Part shown: positions 52,701 through 61,028 of the stretch, in pieces
How the letters are laid out: each line of letters starts with the position of its first letter
Numbering within the stretch: the stretch's first letter is position 1
Source: JAFCUW01 sp049897565
GTDB lineage: Bacteria; Pseudomonadota; Gammaproteobacteria; Burkholderiales; Burkholderiaceae_D
Assembly (NCBI RefSeq): GCF_049897565.1
Contig: NZ_JAFCWM010000016.1
Span: forward strand, 1 to 64,000
Length of the DNA stretch: 64,000 nucleotides
Direction: 5' to 3'
Program-made: the position numbers and the translations under genes
Notes under the pieces: model-generated
The model's database searches: none
What the model was told of the DNA's origin: nothing
Seen by the model: the letters and a program-made list of their open reading frames with translations, nothing else

Positions 52701-52754
52701 CTGCCACCGCAAGTGGACGAGCCGCTGATCCAGATCGACACCAGCCGCCAGTAA
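49746..52754 (+). CDS. rne: Ribonuclease E
   Basis: A 1002-aa endoribonuclease, core of mRNA decay and of rRNA/tRNA processing. It begins MKRMLFNATQQEELRVAIVDGQKLIDIDIE, with the S1 domain at about residues 36-120. The catalytic Asp residues lie in VSVDVNSARATRG (near 300) and LIVIDFIDME (near 343). The zinc-link CPRCSGTG lies at about 402-409. From about residue 520 the protein is low-complexity: Ala/Pro-rich, two Arg-rich blocks (GRGPRGRSRGGKQGGR and RRRRRRGGRNRNRRER), then a long acidic Ala/Val/Pro/Glu tail, the expected scaffold for the degradosome. The ATG at 49746 is preferred over an upstream one at 49683, which adds non-conserved residues. Confidence 0.96.
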   Translation: MKRMLFNATQQEELRVAIVDGQKLIDIDIESAGREQRKSNIYKGVITRIEPSLEACFVSYGEDRHGFLPFKEVARTYFREGVDVRTASVKEALREGQEIMVQVEKEERGNKGAALTSFVSLAGRYLVLMPNNPRGGGVSRRVEGEERQELRETMDKLDLPQGMSVIARTAGIGRNVEELQWDLNYLMQLWRAIEGAGKQGNGAFLIYQESSLVIRAIRDYFQPDIGEILIDTDDIYEQAHQFMSHVMPDMVHRVKRYSDDVPLFSRFQIEHQIETAYSRTVPLPSGGAIVIDHTEALVSVDVNSARATRGSDIETTAFNTNCEAAEEVARQLRLRDLGGLIVIDFIDMEVAKNQREVETRLKDALHHDRARVQMGKISRFGLMELSRQRLRPSLSEGSHVTCPRCSGTGHIRDTESSALQVLRIIQEEAMKENSATIHVQVPVDVAAFLLNEKRGEVLKIENRHRIGVILIPNKHLDTPHYKLERIKHDDPRLEDSQASYTLAEQADTDMAYSKRQKEEAKPRQEAVVKTITPAQPAPMVDRSEPVKPVIVAPVPVAPVEESFLDKIINFFMGKKATPVAAPAPVAAPAKPAAAADRGGDRNGRGPRGRSRGGKQGGREEREPGAKAGVADETVKAADAETRAARPPRPPRPPREAREPREQAEAQVPAVPRAERGERPERAERTPRPARERADYRAVVAESKADDVVVTEAVMASSISVTTLGPDGEHNVTEQVVKTITTIGPNGEEIEVEAGDEPRRRRRRGGRNRNRRERELGEGGENEAGDNEGEAAPSTTVAFTPVADQEAGAAEPVPASEYVMVEPVEAAPAPAPVAVQPEPVVAEAPVVAEAPAAPAVMPETMFTPDTPVEAPVAAEPVAAVVDVERVVAEPVAVQTAPEAVEEPVAVVEEAPAPVAVSAPVEVAAAVPVPVQAMAPAPVQAPVADLKELLGSAGLTLAATDPEKLRAAQEAAASAAPPVRVPRERKPLPPQVDEPLIQIDTSRQ

Positions 52755-52773
52755 TAGGCCGGTAGTCGATAAG

Positions 52774-52801
52774 AAGGGAAGCCGCGTGCTTCCCTTTTTT
52801 T
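52774..52801 (+). terminator. Rho-independent terminator of rne
   Basis: The hairpin AAGGGAAGC-CGCGT-GCTTCCCTT is followed by a run of T residues, 19 nt after the rne stop. This is the clearest intrinsic terminator in the window. Confidence 0.9.
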
Positions 52802-52821
52802 ACGTCCGGGCTATTCGATCC

Positions 52822-52853
52822 AATGGGATCCCCGCGAAAGCGAAGATCCCATT
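52822..52853. repeat. REP-like inverted repeat upstream of chrA
   Basis: AATGGGATC (52822-52830) and GATCCCATT (52845-52853) flank CCCGCGAAAGCGAA. It resembles a worn member of the REP-type palindromes seen after nasA. Confidence 0.5.
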
Positions 52854-52885
52854 CCGCAGCACCGCACAGTCGTTACAATACCGGC

Positions 52886-54223
52886 ATGATCCCACCCCAC
52901 GATATCCGCCCCGCCCCCGTCACCTTGCGCGAAGCCTTCTGGTATTGGCTCAAGCTTGGCTTCATCAGTTTTGGCGGCCCGGCCGGCCAGATCGCCCTGA
53001 TGCATTCCGAACTGGTCGAACGGCGCCGCTGGATTTCCGAGCAGCGCTTCCTGCACGCCCTCAATTACTGCATGCTGCTGCCCGGCCCCGAAGCGACCCA
53101 GCTTGCCGTCTACATCGGCTGGCTGATGCACAAAACGCGCGGCGGCATCATTGCCGGCGCGCTGTTCGTGCTGCCCTCATTGCTGATCCTCATCGTGCTG
53201 TCCTGGATTTACATGGCATATGGAAACCTGCCGGCGGTGGCCGGCGTCCTGTATGGCATCAAGCCGGCGGTGGTTGCCATCGTGCTCGCCGCTGCCTGGC
53301 GCATCGGCAGCCGCACATTGAAAAACCAGGTGCTGATGGCGGTCGCCGTCGCCGCCTTCCTCGCCATCGCCGTCTTCAGCGCGCCGTTCCCGCTGATCGT
53401 GCTGGGCGCCGCCGCGATCGGCGTGGCCGGCGGCAGGTGGTGGCCGGCCTGGTTCCAGGTCGGCGGCCAGCGCGCGCATAACGCCAAGGCCTCGTACGGC
53501 GTCGCGCTGATCGACGACGACACGCCGACGCCGGCGCACGCCGCCTTCGCCTGGCCGCGCCTGGCGCAGGTCGCGCTGATTGGCCTGGGCATCGGCGTTT
53601 GCGCCTGGCTGCTGCTGGCCGCGCGCTACGGCGTCGCCGGCACGCTTGCCCAGATGGGCTGGTTTTTCACCAAGGCGGCCCTGATGACCTTCGGCGGCGC
53701 GTACGCCGTGCTGCCCTACGTCTACCAGGGCGGCGTCGAGCACTACCACTGGCTCACCGCCGCCCAGATGATCGACGGCCTGGCGCTGGGCGAAACCACG
53801 CCCGGCCCTCTGATCATGATCGTCGCCTTCGTCGGCTTCGTCGGCGCCTGGAGCGGCGCCCTGTTCGGCGACTCCGCCCTGCTCGCGGCCGGCGTCGCCG
53901 GCGCCTCGGTCGCCGCGCTGTTTACGTTCCTGCCGTCGTTCATCTTCATCCTGGCCGGCGGCCCGCTGGTCGAATCGACCCGCGGCGACGTCCGCATGAC
54001 GGCGCCGCTGACCGCCATCTCGGCGGCGGTGGTCGGCGTCATCGTCAGCCTCGCCGTGTTCTTCGGCCAGCATGTGTTTTTCGCCGCCGGCCGCCTCGAT
54101 CCGGTAGCCGTCGCCATCAGCGCCGTCGCCTGCATCGCCCTGTTTCGCTACCAGGTCGGCGCCATCAAATTGATCTTCGCCTGTGCGCTCGCGGGCCTCG
54201 TGCTATCGTATTGGCATGGCTGA
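52886..54223 (+). CDS. chrA: Chromate transporter ChrA
   Basis: A 445-aa CHR-family membrane protein with two homologous halves and about ten hydrophobic segments. The N-terminal half opens WYWLKLGFISFGGPAGQIALMH. The second half repeats the motif (FTKAALMTFGGAYAVLPYVYQG, then LGETTPGPLIMIVAFVGFVG). Long-chain ChrA proteins export chromate, sometimes sulfate. The ATG at 52886 gives the expected N-terminus. Its end overlaps moaA by 8 nt, so chromate export and molybdenum-cofactor synthesis appear to be co-translated. Confidence 0.9.
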   Translation: MIPPHDIRPAPVTLREAFWYWLKLGFISFGGPAGQIALMHSELVERRRWISEQRFLHALNYCMLLPGPEATQLAVYIGWLMHKTRGGIIAGALFVLPSLLILIVLSWIYMAYGNLPAVAGVLYGIKPAVVAIVLAAAWRIGSRTLKNQVLMAVAVAAFLAIAVFSAPFPLIVLGAAAIGVAGGRWWPAWFQVGGQRAHNAKASYGVALIDDDTPTPAHAAFAWPRLAQVALIGLGIGVCAWLLLAARYGVAGTLAQMGWFFTKAALMTFGGAYAVLPYVYQGGVEHYHWLTAAQMIDGLALGETTPGPLIMIVAFVGFVGAWSGALFGDSALLAAGVAGASVAALFTFLPSFIFILAGGPLVESTRGDVRMTAPLTAISAAVVGVIVSLAVFFGQHVFFAAGRLDPVAVAISAVACIALFRYQVGAIKLIFACALAGLVLSYWHG

Positions 54224-55325
54224 AAAAATCATCATGCTCGGCGACGAGCGCCGGCCCCAGATGGCCGTCCCCGCCGTCCTCGAAGCGCCCACCGGCCGCG
54301 TGGACGACGCCCTCGCGCGGCCATTGCACGACCTGCGCATCTCGGTCACCGACCGCTGCAATTTTCGCTGTGTCTACTGCATGCCGAAGGAAGTGTTCGA
54401 CAAGGACTACGCCTACCTGCCGCAAACTGCCCTGCTGTCGTTCGAGGAAATCACCCGCGTCGCCACCATCTTCGTCGCCCATGGCGTCGAAAAGATCCGC
54501 CTGACCGGCGGCGAACCGCTGCTGCGCAAGAACCTCGAACGCCTGGTCGGCATGCTCGCCGCCATCCGCACGCCGAGCGGGCGCACGCTCGACCTCACGC
54601 TCACCACCAACGGCGCGCTGCTGGCCAAAAAAGCGCAGTCGCTCAAGGACGCTGGCCTGAACCGCGTCACCGTCTCGCTCGATTCGCTCGACGACGCCAC
54701 CTTCAAGCGCATGAACGACGTCGACTTCGCGGTCGCCGACGTGTTGCACGGCATCGACGTCGCCCACCAGGTTGGCCTCGGCCCCATCAAGATCAACATG
54801 GTCGTCAAGGGCGGCATGAACGACCAGGAAATCGTGCCGATGGCGCGCCACTTCAAGGACACGCCGTACATCTTGCGCTTCATCGAATACATGGACGTTG
54901 GCGCCTCCAACGGCTGGAACATGAGCGAAGTGATTCCTTCGACCGAAGTGGTGCGCCGCATTTCTGCGCAGATGCCGCTGGCGCCGGTCGGCGCCAACTA
55001 CGCCGGCGAGACTGCCGCGCGCTGGCGCTATGTCGATGGCGGCGGCGAAGTGGGCATGATTTCCAGCGTCACCCAGTCGTTCTGCAAGGACTGCACCCGC
55101 GCGCGCCTGTCGACCGAGGGGCAACTCTACACCTGCCTGTTCGCCACCCGCGGCCACGACCTGCGCGGCCTGCTGCGCGGCGGCCGCAGCGATGCCGAGG
55201 TTTCCGCCGCCGTCGCCCAGTTGTGGCGTGCGCGCACCGACCGCTATTCCGACACCCGCACCATCAACACCAGCGGCATCGAGCGCGGCCCAAGGCGGGT
55301 CGAAATGTCCTACATCGGCGGATAA
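54216..55325 (+). CDS. moaA: GTP 3',8-cyclase MoaA
   Basis: A 369-aa radical-SAM enzyme for the first step of molybdenum-cofactor synthesis. The SAM cluster is Cys48-x3-Cys52-x2-Cys55 (CNFRCVYC). The GTP-side cluster is in SFCKDCTRARLSTEGQLYTC, and RLTGGEPLLR is also typical. It ends, unusually for MoaA proteins with C-terminal GG, in MSYIGG, with the conserved Gly-Gly. The N-terminus is about 35 residues longer than in short MoaA forms. It overlaps chrA by 8 nt and lies 6 nt before the mobA-moeA fusion. Confidence 0.95.
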   Translation: MAEKIIMLGDERRPQMAVPAVLEAPTGRVDDALARPLHDLRISVTDRCNFRCVYCMPKEVFDKDYAYLPQTALLSFEEITRVATIFVAHGVEKIRLTGGEPLLRKNLERLVGMLAAIRTPSGRTLDLTLTTNGALLAKKAQSLKDAGLNRVTVSLDSLDDATFKRMNDVDFAVADVLHGIDVAHQVGLGPIKINMVVKGGMNDQEIVPMARHFKDTPYILRFIEYMDVGASNGWNMSEVIPSTEVVRRISAQMPLAPVGANYAGETAARWRYVDGGGEVGMISSVTQSFCKDCTRARLSTEGQLYTCLFATRGHDLRGLLRGGRSDAEVSAAVAQLWRARTDRYSDTRTINTSGIERGPRRVEMSYIGG

Positions 55326-55331
55326 TCAAGC

Positions 55332-57212
55332 ATGCAGAAAAATGAACAGATCAGCGCACTGATCCTGGCGGGCGGGCGCGGCTCGCGCATGGGCCACGTC
55401 GACAAGGGCCTGCAGCCGTTCCACGGCGCCACCATGGTCGCTCACGTGCTCGAGCGGCTGGCGCCGCAGGTGGGTGCAATCGCCATCAACGCCAACCAGA
55501 ACCTGGGCAGGTATGAAGCATTCGGCGTGCCGGTGTGGCCTGATGAAACGACCGGCTTTGCCGGACCGCTGGCCGGACTCGAAGCGGGCATGCGCCACTG
55601 CGCCACGCCGTACATGGTCACCGCGCCGTGCGACTCGCCGTTCTTGCCGCGCGACCTGGCCGCGCGCCTGTTCCACGCGCTGCAGTCGCAACGCGCCGAC
55701 GTCGCCCTGGCGGTGACGCAGGAAGGCGGCATGCGAAAGCAGCCGCACCCGGTTTTCTGCCTGGTCAAGACGCGCCTGCTGCCGGTGCTCTCAAGCTACC
55801 TGGCCGAGGGCGGGCGCAAGATGGACGGCTGGTACGCCGACCTGAAAGTGGCCGAAGTGCTGTTCGACGACAGCGACGCCTTCCGCAACATCAACACGCT
55901 CGACGAACTGCACAGCCTTGATACGTCGCGCGCGCCGAAGCGACTGCTCGATGTCACCAGCTGCCTGTCCGGCTACGACCCTGACGCGCTGCCGGTGCGC
56001 GACGCCCAGCGCATCATCCGCGAATTCGTCTCCCCCATCGCCTCGATCGAAAAGGTCGCCCTGCGCGCCGCGCTCGACCGCGTGCTGGCCGCGGACATCA
56101 CCTCGCCGATCAGCGTGCCGGCGCACGACAACTCGGCGATGGACGGCTTTGCGCTGCGCGGCGCCGACCTGCGCGCCGAGGGCACGACCACGCTGAAGGT
56201 CATCGACACCGTCTACGCCGGCCGTCCGTCCGGCGCGACGCCGGCCCCTGGCGAGTGCGTGCGCATCATGACGGGCGGCGTCATGCCGGCCGGCTGCGAC
56301 AGCGTCGTCCCGCAGGAGTTCGTGGCCCGTATCGGCGAGGCCGACATCACGATCGACGCCGGCGTCATTCGGGTCGGCGACAATCGCCGCTTCGCCGGCG
56401 AGGACCTGATGGCCGGCAACCCCGCGCTCAGGAAAGGCAAGATCATCCGCCCGGCCGACCTCGGCCTGCTCGCGTCGCTGGGCATCGCCGAAGTGCCGGT
56501 GCAGCGGCGCCTGCGCGTCGCGTTCTTCTCGACCGGTGACGAACTGCGTTCGATCGGCGAGCCGCTCGACGCCGGCTGCGTCTACGACAGCAACCGCTAC
56601 ACCTTGTACGGCATGCTTGCCCGGCTTGGCTGCGACATCATCGACATGGGCGTCGTCAAGGACGACCCGCAGGCGCTGGAAGAGGCGCTGCGCAACGCCT
56701 GCGAAAACACCGACGCCATCGTCACCTCCGGCGGTGTCTCGGTCGGCGCGGCCGACTACACGCGCGACATCATGGCCAGACTTGGCGACGTCACGTTCTG
56801 GAAGATCGGCATGCGCCCGGGGCGCCCGCTCGCCTTCGGCAAGATCAACTCGAACGGCCACAGCGCCTTCCTGTTTGGCCTGCCCGGCAATCCGGTGGCG
56901 GTGATGGTGTCGTTCTACTTTTTCGCCCGCGCCGCGCTGCTGACCATGATGGGCGCCGACGCGCCGCTGCCGCTGCTGAAAGTAAAATCGACCGGCGCCA
57001 TCCGCAAGAAGCCAGGCCGCACCGAATACCAGCGCGGCATCCTGGCCCACGATGCCAACGGCGAGCAGCAGGTCAGCATCACCGGCTCGCAGGGCTCCGG
57101 CATTTTGCGCTCGATGTCGGAAGCGAACTGCATGGTGGTGCTGCACGACGAGCAAGGCAACGTCGCCGCCGGCGACCTGGTCGACGTCCTGCTCTTCGAA
57201 GGCCTGGTGTAA
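55332..57212 (+). CDS. MobA-MoeA fusion: molybdenum cofactor guanylyltransferase / molybdopterin molybdotransferase
   Basis: One uninterrupted 626-aa frame holds two Moco enzymes usually encoded separately. Residues ~1-200 are MobA: LILAGGRGSRMGHVDKGLQPF, the APCDSPFLP loop, and a closing FRNINTLDEL. Residues ~203-626 are MoeA: LLDVTSCLSGYDPDALPV, PAHDNSAMDGFALRG, FFSTGDELRSIGEPL, SGGVSVGAADYTRDIM and FLFGLPGNPVAVMVSFY. No start codon lies near the junction (about 55935), so two separate proteins are unlikely. MoeA inserts molybdate and MobA adds GMP to give the MGD form that NasA uses. Fusion could channel the intermediate; this is inference. Confidence 0.92.
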   Translation: MQKNEQISALILAGGRGSRMGHVDKGLQPFHGATMVAHVLERLAPQVGAIAINANQNLGRYEAFGVPVWPDETTGFAGPLAGLEAGMRHCATPYMVTAPCDSPFLPRDLAARLFHALQSQRADVALAVTQEGGMRKQPHPVFCLVKTRLLPVLSSYLAEGGRKMDGWYADLKVAEVLFDDSDAFRNINTLDELHSLDTSRAPKRLLDVTSCLSGYDPDALPVRDAQRIIREFVSPIASIEKVALRAALDRVLAADITSPISVPAHDNSAMDGFALRGADLRAEGTTTLKVIDTVYAGRPSGATPAPGECVRIMTGGVMPAGCDSVVPQEFVARIGEADITIDAGVIRVGDNRRFAGEDLMAGNPALRKGKIIRPADLGLLASLGIAEVPVQRRLRVAFFSTGDELRSIGEPLDAGCVYDSNRYTLYGMLARLGCDIIDMGVVKDDPQALEEALRNACENTDAIVTSGGVSVGAADYTRDIMARLGDVTFWKIGMRPGRPLAFGKINSNGHSAFLFGLPGNPVAVMVSFYFFARAALLTMMGADAPLPLLKVKSTGAIRKKPGRTEYQRGILAHDANGEQQVSITGSQGSGILRSMSEANCMVVLHDEQGNVAAGDLVDVLLFEGLV

Positions 57213-57254
57213 CCGTACCCGCAACCTCAGCCCGCGAACTAAAAACCGGGTCGG

Positions 57255-59252
57255 CTATTCGTCGTCCGCCAGTTTCGACAACGCTTCGGCCGGACTCGCA
57301 TACAGCGCCGGCTCTTTGTTACTGCGCGTGAAAGCGGCGCCCACATACGCGCGCATGAAGGTGCTGTGCGTGTAGCGCGTCACGCGGCTGTAAAAGCGCT
57401 CCGTCAGCGCGTTGACCATCTCCACATACGCATCGAGCAGGTCCGGCGCGATCGTGAAGTTGTCGTAGTTGACGATGGCGGGAACCTTGCGCCCGACCGG
57501 CGCCAGGCGCGCCGCCACCAGAACGCTGACGGCGTCGATGTCGGCCATCGACGATACTTCGAATCCTTCGAAATTGACGAAGAACAGGCGCTTTTGCGCA
57601 TCGTACGTGAGGCGCTGTTCGAGCGGCTGCGCCAGCATCGGCGTGCGCCAGCCCATCGCCGCGGGGGCAAAGATGCGCGCGTCCATCAGCTTCAGGTCTG
57701 CACTGATCGCCGGCACAAAACCCATGTGGGCCAGGATGTCGCGCTGCAGGTCGACGCCGGGCGCGATCTCGATCAGCTCCAGGCCGCTGTCGACCAGCTT
57801 GAACACGCAGCGCTCGGTCACGTACAGCGCCGTCTGACCGCGCTCGAGCGCGTACTTGCCCGAGTAGGTGCGGTGCTCGACCTCGTCGATGAACTTGCGC
57901 GACGCGCCCTCTTCGACGATCTGCAGCTTGCCGCCACGGATGGCGATCTTCAGCCCGCCGGCCGTGAAGGTACCGACGAACACCACCTTCTTGGCATTCT
58001 GGCTGATGTTGATAAAGCCGCCGGCGCCGGCCAGCCTGCTGCCGAATTTGCTGACGTTCAGGTTGCCGCAGCGGTCCGCCTGCGCCAGGCCAAGGCAGGC
58101 GACATCGAGCCCGCCGCCATCGTAGAAGTCGAACTGGTACGGCTGGTCGATGATCGCGTCGGCATTCGTGGCGGCGCCAAAATTGAGGCCGCCGGCGGGA
58201 ATGCCGCCGATGACGCCCGGCTCCGCCGTCAGCGTGATCAGGTCGAGCAGCTTCTCTTCGGCCGCCACGCTGGCCACGCCTTCCGGCATGCCGATGCCGA
58301 GGTTGACGACGTCGTTCGGCCGCAGCTCCATCAGCGCGCGCCGCGCGATCACCTTGCGCTCGCACAGCGGCATCGGCGCGATCGACGACAGCGGCACCCG
58401 CAGTTCGCTGGCAAACGCCGCGCTGTACGGCTCGGCGAAGGTCTGCATGTGGTATTCGGGCTTTTCGGCCACCACCACGCAGTCGACCAGGATGCCGGGG
58501 ATCTTGACCTCGCGCGGATTGAGGCTGCCGTTTTCGGCGATCCGCTCGACCTGCACGATGACGATGCCGCCCGAATTGTGCGCCGCCATCGCGATGGCAA
58601 GCGCTTCGAGCGTCAGCGCTTCCTTCTCCATCGTCACGTTGCCGTTGGCGTCGGCGGTGGTGCCGCGGATGATGCCGACCTGGATCGGCAGCGCCTTGTA
58701 GAACAGGCACTCCTTGCCGCCCACCGTCATCACTTCGACCAGGTCCTCGTGGGTGCTGGCGTTGATCTTGCCGCCACCGAAACGCGGATCGACGAAGGTG
58801 CCCAGGCCCACGTGCGTCAGCAGTCCCGGCTTGCCGGCCGCGGTATCGCGAAACAGCTGGCTGATGACGCCTTGCGGCAGGTTGTACGCCTCGATCTGGT
58901 TCGTCATCGCCAGCGTCTGGAGCTTGGGCACCAGGCTCCAGTGCCCGCCAATGACGCGCTTGACCAGCCCCGCGTGCGCCAGGTGGTTCAGGCCGCGGTC
59001 ACGGCCGTCGCCCTGCCCGGCCGCATACACCAAGGTCAGGTCGCGCGGATGGCGCTGCCCGCCTTCGCCCGCCAGGAACGTCTGTTCCAGCGCCACCGCG
59101 ATGTTCTCGGCAAAGCCGATGCCGACGAAGCCGCCGGTGGCAACCGTATCCCCATCGTGGATCAGGCTTACCGCATCGAGAGCGCTGACGATCTTGGTGC
59201 GGTTCGCCGAACCGATGGCGTGCGCCGGCAGCGCCGGGGTACGTGGTGGCAT
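57255..59252 (-). CDS. Acyl-CoA:acetate/3-ketoacid CoA-transferase
   Basis: A 665-aa family I CoA-transferase with alpha and beta halves fused, as in propionate CoA-transferase/YdiF. Features are ATGGFVGIGFAENIAVALE near residue 38, FVDPRFGGGKIN near 160, LGIGMPEGVASVAAEE near 325 and the catalytic Glu in TAEPGVIGGIPAGG (about residue 342). It is about 130 residues longer than YdiF; the extra C-terminus (about 550-665) includes FFVNFEGFEVSSMADIDAV and a helical end. Acyl specificity is not predictable. Convergent to the mobA-moeA gene, 17 nt before rmuC's stop in the minus unit. Confidence 0.85.
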   Translation of the reverse strand: MPPRTPALPAHAIGSANRTKIVSALDAVSLIHDGDTVATGGFVGIGFAENIAVALEQTFLAGEGGQRHPRDLTLVYAAGQGDGRDRGLNHLAHAGLVKRVIGGHWSLVPKLQTLAMTNQIEAYNLPQGVISQLFRDTAAGKPGLLTHVGLGTFVDPRFGGGKINASTHEDLVEVMTVGGKECLFYKALPIQVGIIRGTTADANGNVTMEKEALTLEALAIAMAAHNSGGIVIVQVERIAENGSLNPREVKIPGILVDCVVVAEKPEYHMQTFAEPYSAAFASELRVPLSSIAPMPLCERKVIARRALMELRPNDVVNLGIGMPEGVASVAAEEKLLDLITLTAEPGVIGGIPAGGLNFGAATNADAIIDQPYQFDFYDGGGLDVACLGLAQADRCGNLNVSKFGSRLAGAGGFINISQNAKKVVFVGTFTAGGLKIAIRGGKLQIVEEGASRKFIDEVEHRTYSGKYALERGQTALYVTERCVFKLVDSGLELIEIAPGVDLQRDILAHMGFVPAISADLKLMDARIFAPAAMGWRTPMLAQPLEQRLTYDAQKRLFFVNFEGFEVSSMADIDAVSVLVAARLAPVGRKVPAIVNYDNFTIAPDLLDAYVEMVNALTERFYSRVTRYTHSTFMRAYVGAAFTRSNKEPALYASPAEALSKLADDE

Positions 59253-59269
59253 GGTGTCTCCGATGACGG

Positions 59270-60592
59270 TTATCCGCCGGGGCTGTCCAACTCCGCATGG
59301 TCGATGTCGGGTCCCAGCATCAGTTGCGCCTCTTCGCTCGGCAACGCTTCCACCGATTTTAACTTGCGCGCCATCTGGCGGCTACGCACTTCGGCGCTTT
59401 CGATGTTCTTGGCGGCCCGCTCCAGGGTCAGGCGGGTCTGGCTGAGCACATCGCCGAACTTGCCGAACTCGGTCTTGACCGCGCCCAGCACCTGCCACAC
59501 CTCGGACGAACGCTTCTCCAGCGCCAGCGTGCGAAAGCCCATCTGCAGGCTGCTGAGGATGGCCGCCAGGGTCGACGGCCCGGCGATGCTGACGCGCAGC
59601 GTACGCTGCAGGTCGTCGGCCAGGCCGGGACGCCGCATCACCTCCGCATACAGCCCTTCAGTCGGCAGGAACAGGATGGCGAAATCGGTCGTCAGCGGCG
59701 GCGACAGGTATTTTTCGCAGATGGTTTTGGCTTCGCCGCGCACCGCGCGCTCGAGGTCGCGGCCGAACTGCTGCACGCCGTCGGCATCGGCGCGGTCGGC
59801 AGCTTCGACCAGGCGCTCGTACTGCTCCTTCGGGAACTTGGCGTCGATCGGCAGCCACACCGGCGCGCCGCCATCGACGCTGCCGGGCAGCTTGATGGCA
59901 AATTCCACCCGCGCGCCGGTGCCGGGAATGGTTTCGACGTTCTTTGCATACTGGTCTGCGGTGAGCACCTGCTCGAGCAGCATCTCGAGCTGCACTTCGC
60001 CCCAGGTGCCGCGCGTCTTCACATTCGTCAGCACCCGTTTCAGGTCGCCCACGCCGATGGCCAGCTGCTGCATTTCGCCCAGGCCCTGGTGGACCTTCTC
60101 GAGCCTTTCCGACACCACCCGGAACGATTCGGTCAGCCGCGTCTCGAGCGTGGCGTGCAGCTTTTCGTCGACGGTCTTGCGCATCTCTTCCAGGCGCGCC
60201 GCGTTGTCAAGTTGCAGGTCCTTGATCTTCGCCTCCAGCGTCTCGCGCACTTCCAGCATGCGCTGCGCGTTCGACTCGGTCAGCGCGGAAATGCTTCGGC
60301 TAAGTGTGTCGGCCAGGCGCTTGAGCGTGACTGCCTGTTCTTCGCGCCCGCTGGCGCCCTGCGTGTGGATCTGCTGGCGCATGCCGTCAAGCTGCTGCAC
60401 GCTGCCGGCGTGATTGTGGGCCATGCTGACGGCCAGCTCCTGCCGTGTCGCCTGAAGGCCGGCCTGCAGCGCGCGTTCGAGCCGCTCGAACTGGGCGTCG
60501 TGGTTGCCGCGTCCGCGCATCAACAGCACCAGCAGCAGCACGATGGCCACTGCCGCCAGCAGCGCGAGGATGATGAATTCTGTCTGCGTCAT
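59270..60592 (-). CDS. rmuC: DNA recombination protein RmuC
   Basis: A 440-aa protein linked to limiting DNA inversions. One N-terminal transmembrane segment (about residues 5-25) is followed by a long coiled coil (about 30-180). The RmuC nuclease-like domain comes next: VKTRGTWGEVQLEMLLEQVL, LPIDAKFPKEQYERL and FLPTEGLYAEV. The ATG at 60592 shares a base with the stop of the globin gene upstream; the longer open frame is read from inside that gene. Confidence 0.93.
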   Translation of the reverse strand: MTQTEFIILALLAAVAIVLLLVLLMRGRGNHDAQFERLERALQAGLQATRQELAVSMAHNHAGSVQQLDGMRQQIHTQGASGREEQAVTLKRLADTLSRSISALTESNAQRMLEVRETLEAKIKDLQLDNAARLEEMRKTVDEKLHATLETRLTESFRVVSERLEKVHQGLGEMQQLAIGVGDLKRVLTNVKTRGTWGEVQLEMLLEQVLTADQYAKNVETIPGTGARVEFAIKLPGSVDGGAPVWLPIDAKFPKEQYERLVEAADRADADGVQQFGRDLERAVRGEAKTICEKYLSPPLTTDFAILFLPTEGLYAEVMRRPGLADDLQRTLRVSIAGPSTLAAILSSLQMGFRTLALEKRSSEVWQVLGAVKTEFGKFGDVLSQTRLTLERAAKNIESAEVRSRQMARKLKSVEALPSEEAQLMLGPDIDHAELDSPGG

Positions 60593-60981
60593 CAGTCGGC
60601 CTTGTTCCGCATCCAGTCGGCGGTCTGGTAGAACGACTCCATCAGCCGCAGGCGCAGCGCCTCGTCGATGCCGACGTCTTCCATCGCCCACGCCATCGCG
60701 CGCAGCCACTGATCGCGCTCGCTGCTGCCGATCGCAAACGGCAGGTGGCGCGCGCGCAGCCGCGGGTGGCCGTGGCGTTCGACGAACAGGTCGGGGCCGC
60801 CCATCCAGCCGGACAGGAACATGAACAGCTTGTCGCGCGAGCCGTCCATCGGCGTCGGGTGCAGCGCGCGGATGCCGGCGAACTCGGGCTCGAGCTCCAT
60901 CAGGTCGTAGAAGCGGTCGACCAGCTCGCGCAGACGCTGTTGGCCGCCGATGGTGTCATACAAAGTGGGGGATTGGGTCAT
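60592..60981 (-). CDS. Group II truncated haemoglobin
   Basis: A 129-aa 2-on-2 globin. TLYDTIGGQQRLRELVDRFYDLM opens it, LFMFLSGWMGGPDLFVERHGHPRLRARHLPF includes the proximal His region, and QWLRAMAWAMEDVGI closes it; these are typical of group II (YjbI-like) truncated globins. Proposed roles are oxygen or NO chemistry. The ATG at 60981 was chosen; an in-frame ATG at 60990 is equally possible. Translation appears coupled to rmuC. Confidence 0.9.
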   Translation of the reverse strand: MTQSPTLYDTIGGQQRLRELVDRFYDLMELEPEFAGIRALHPTPMDGSRDKLFMFLSGWMGGPDLFVERHGHPRLRARHLPFAIGSSERDQWLRAMAWAMEDVGIDEALRLRLMESFYQTADWMRNKAD

Positions 60982-61028
60982 GCCCGCCATGATAACGCAC
61001 GGCCGGCTCGTCATGCCCCACTAGCGCA

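Noticed and set aside
57366..60413. A 1015-codon open frame on the plus strand opposite the CoA-transferase and rmuC
   Set aside because: It is the antisense shadow of two clear genes in GC-rich DNA, with Arg/His/Ala-biased composition and no domain character. The same holds for long frames opposite nasA (2354-4348), fliF (7611-9392), flgK (20605-22605) and flhA (40380-42464).
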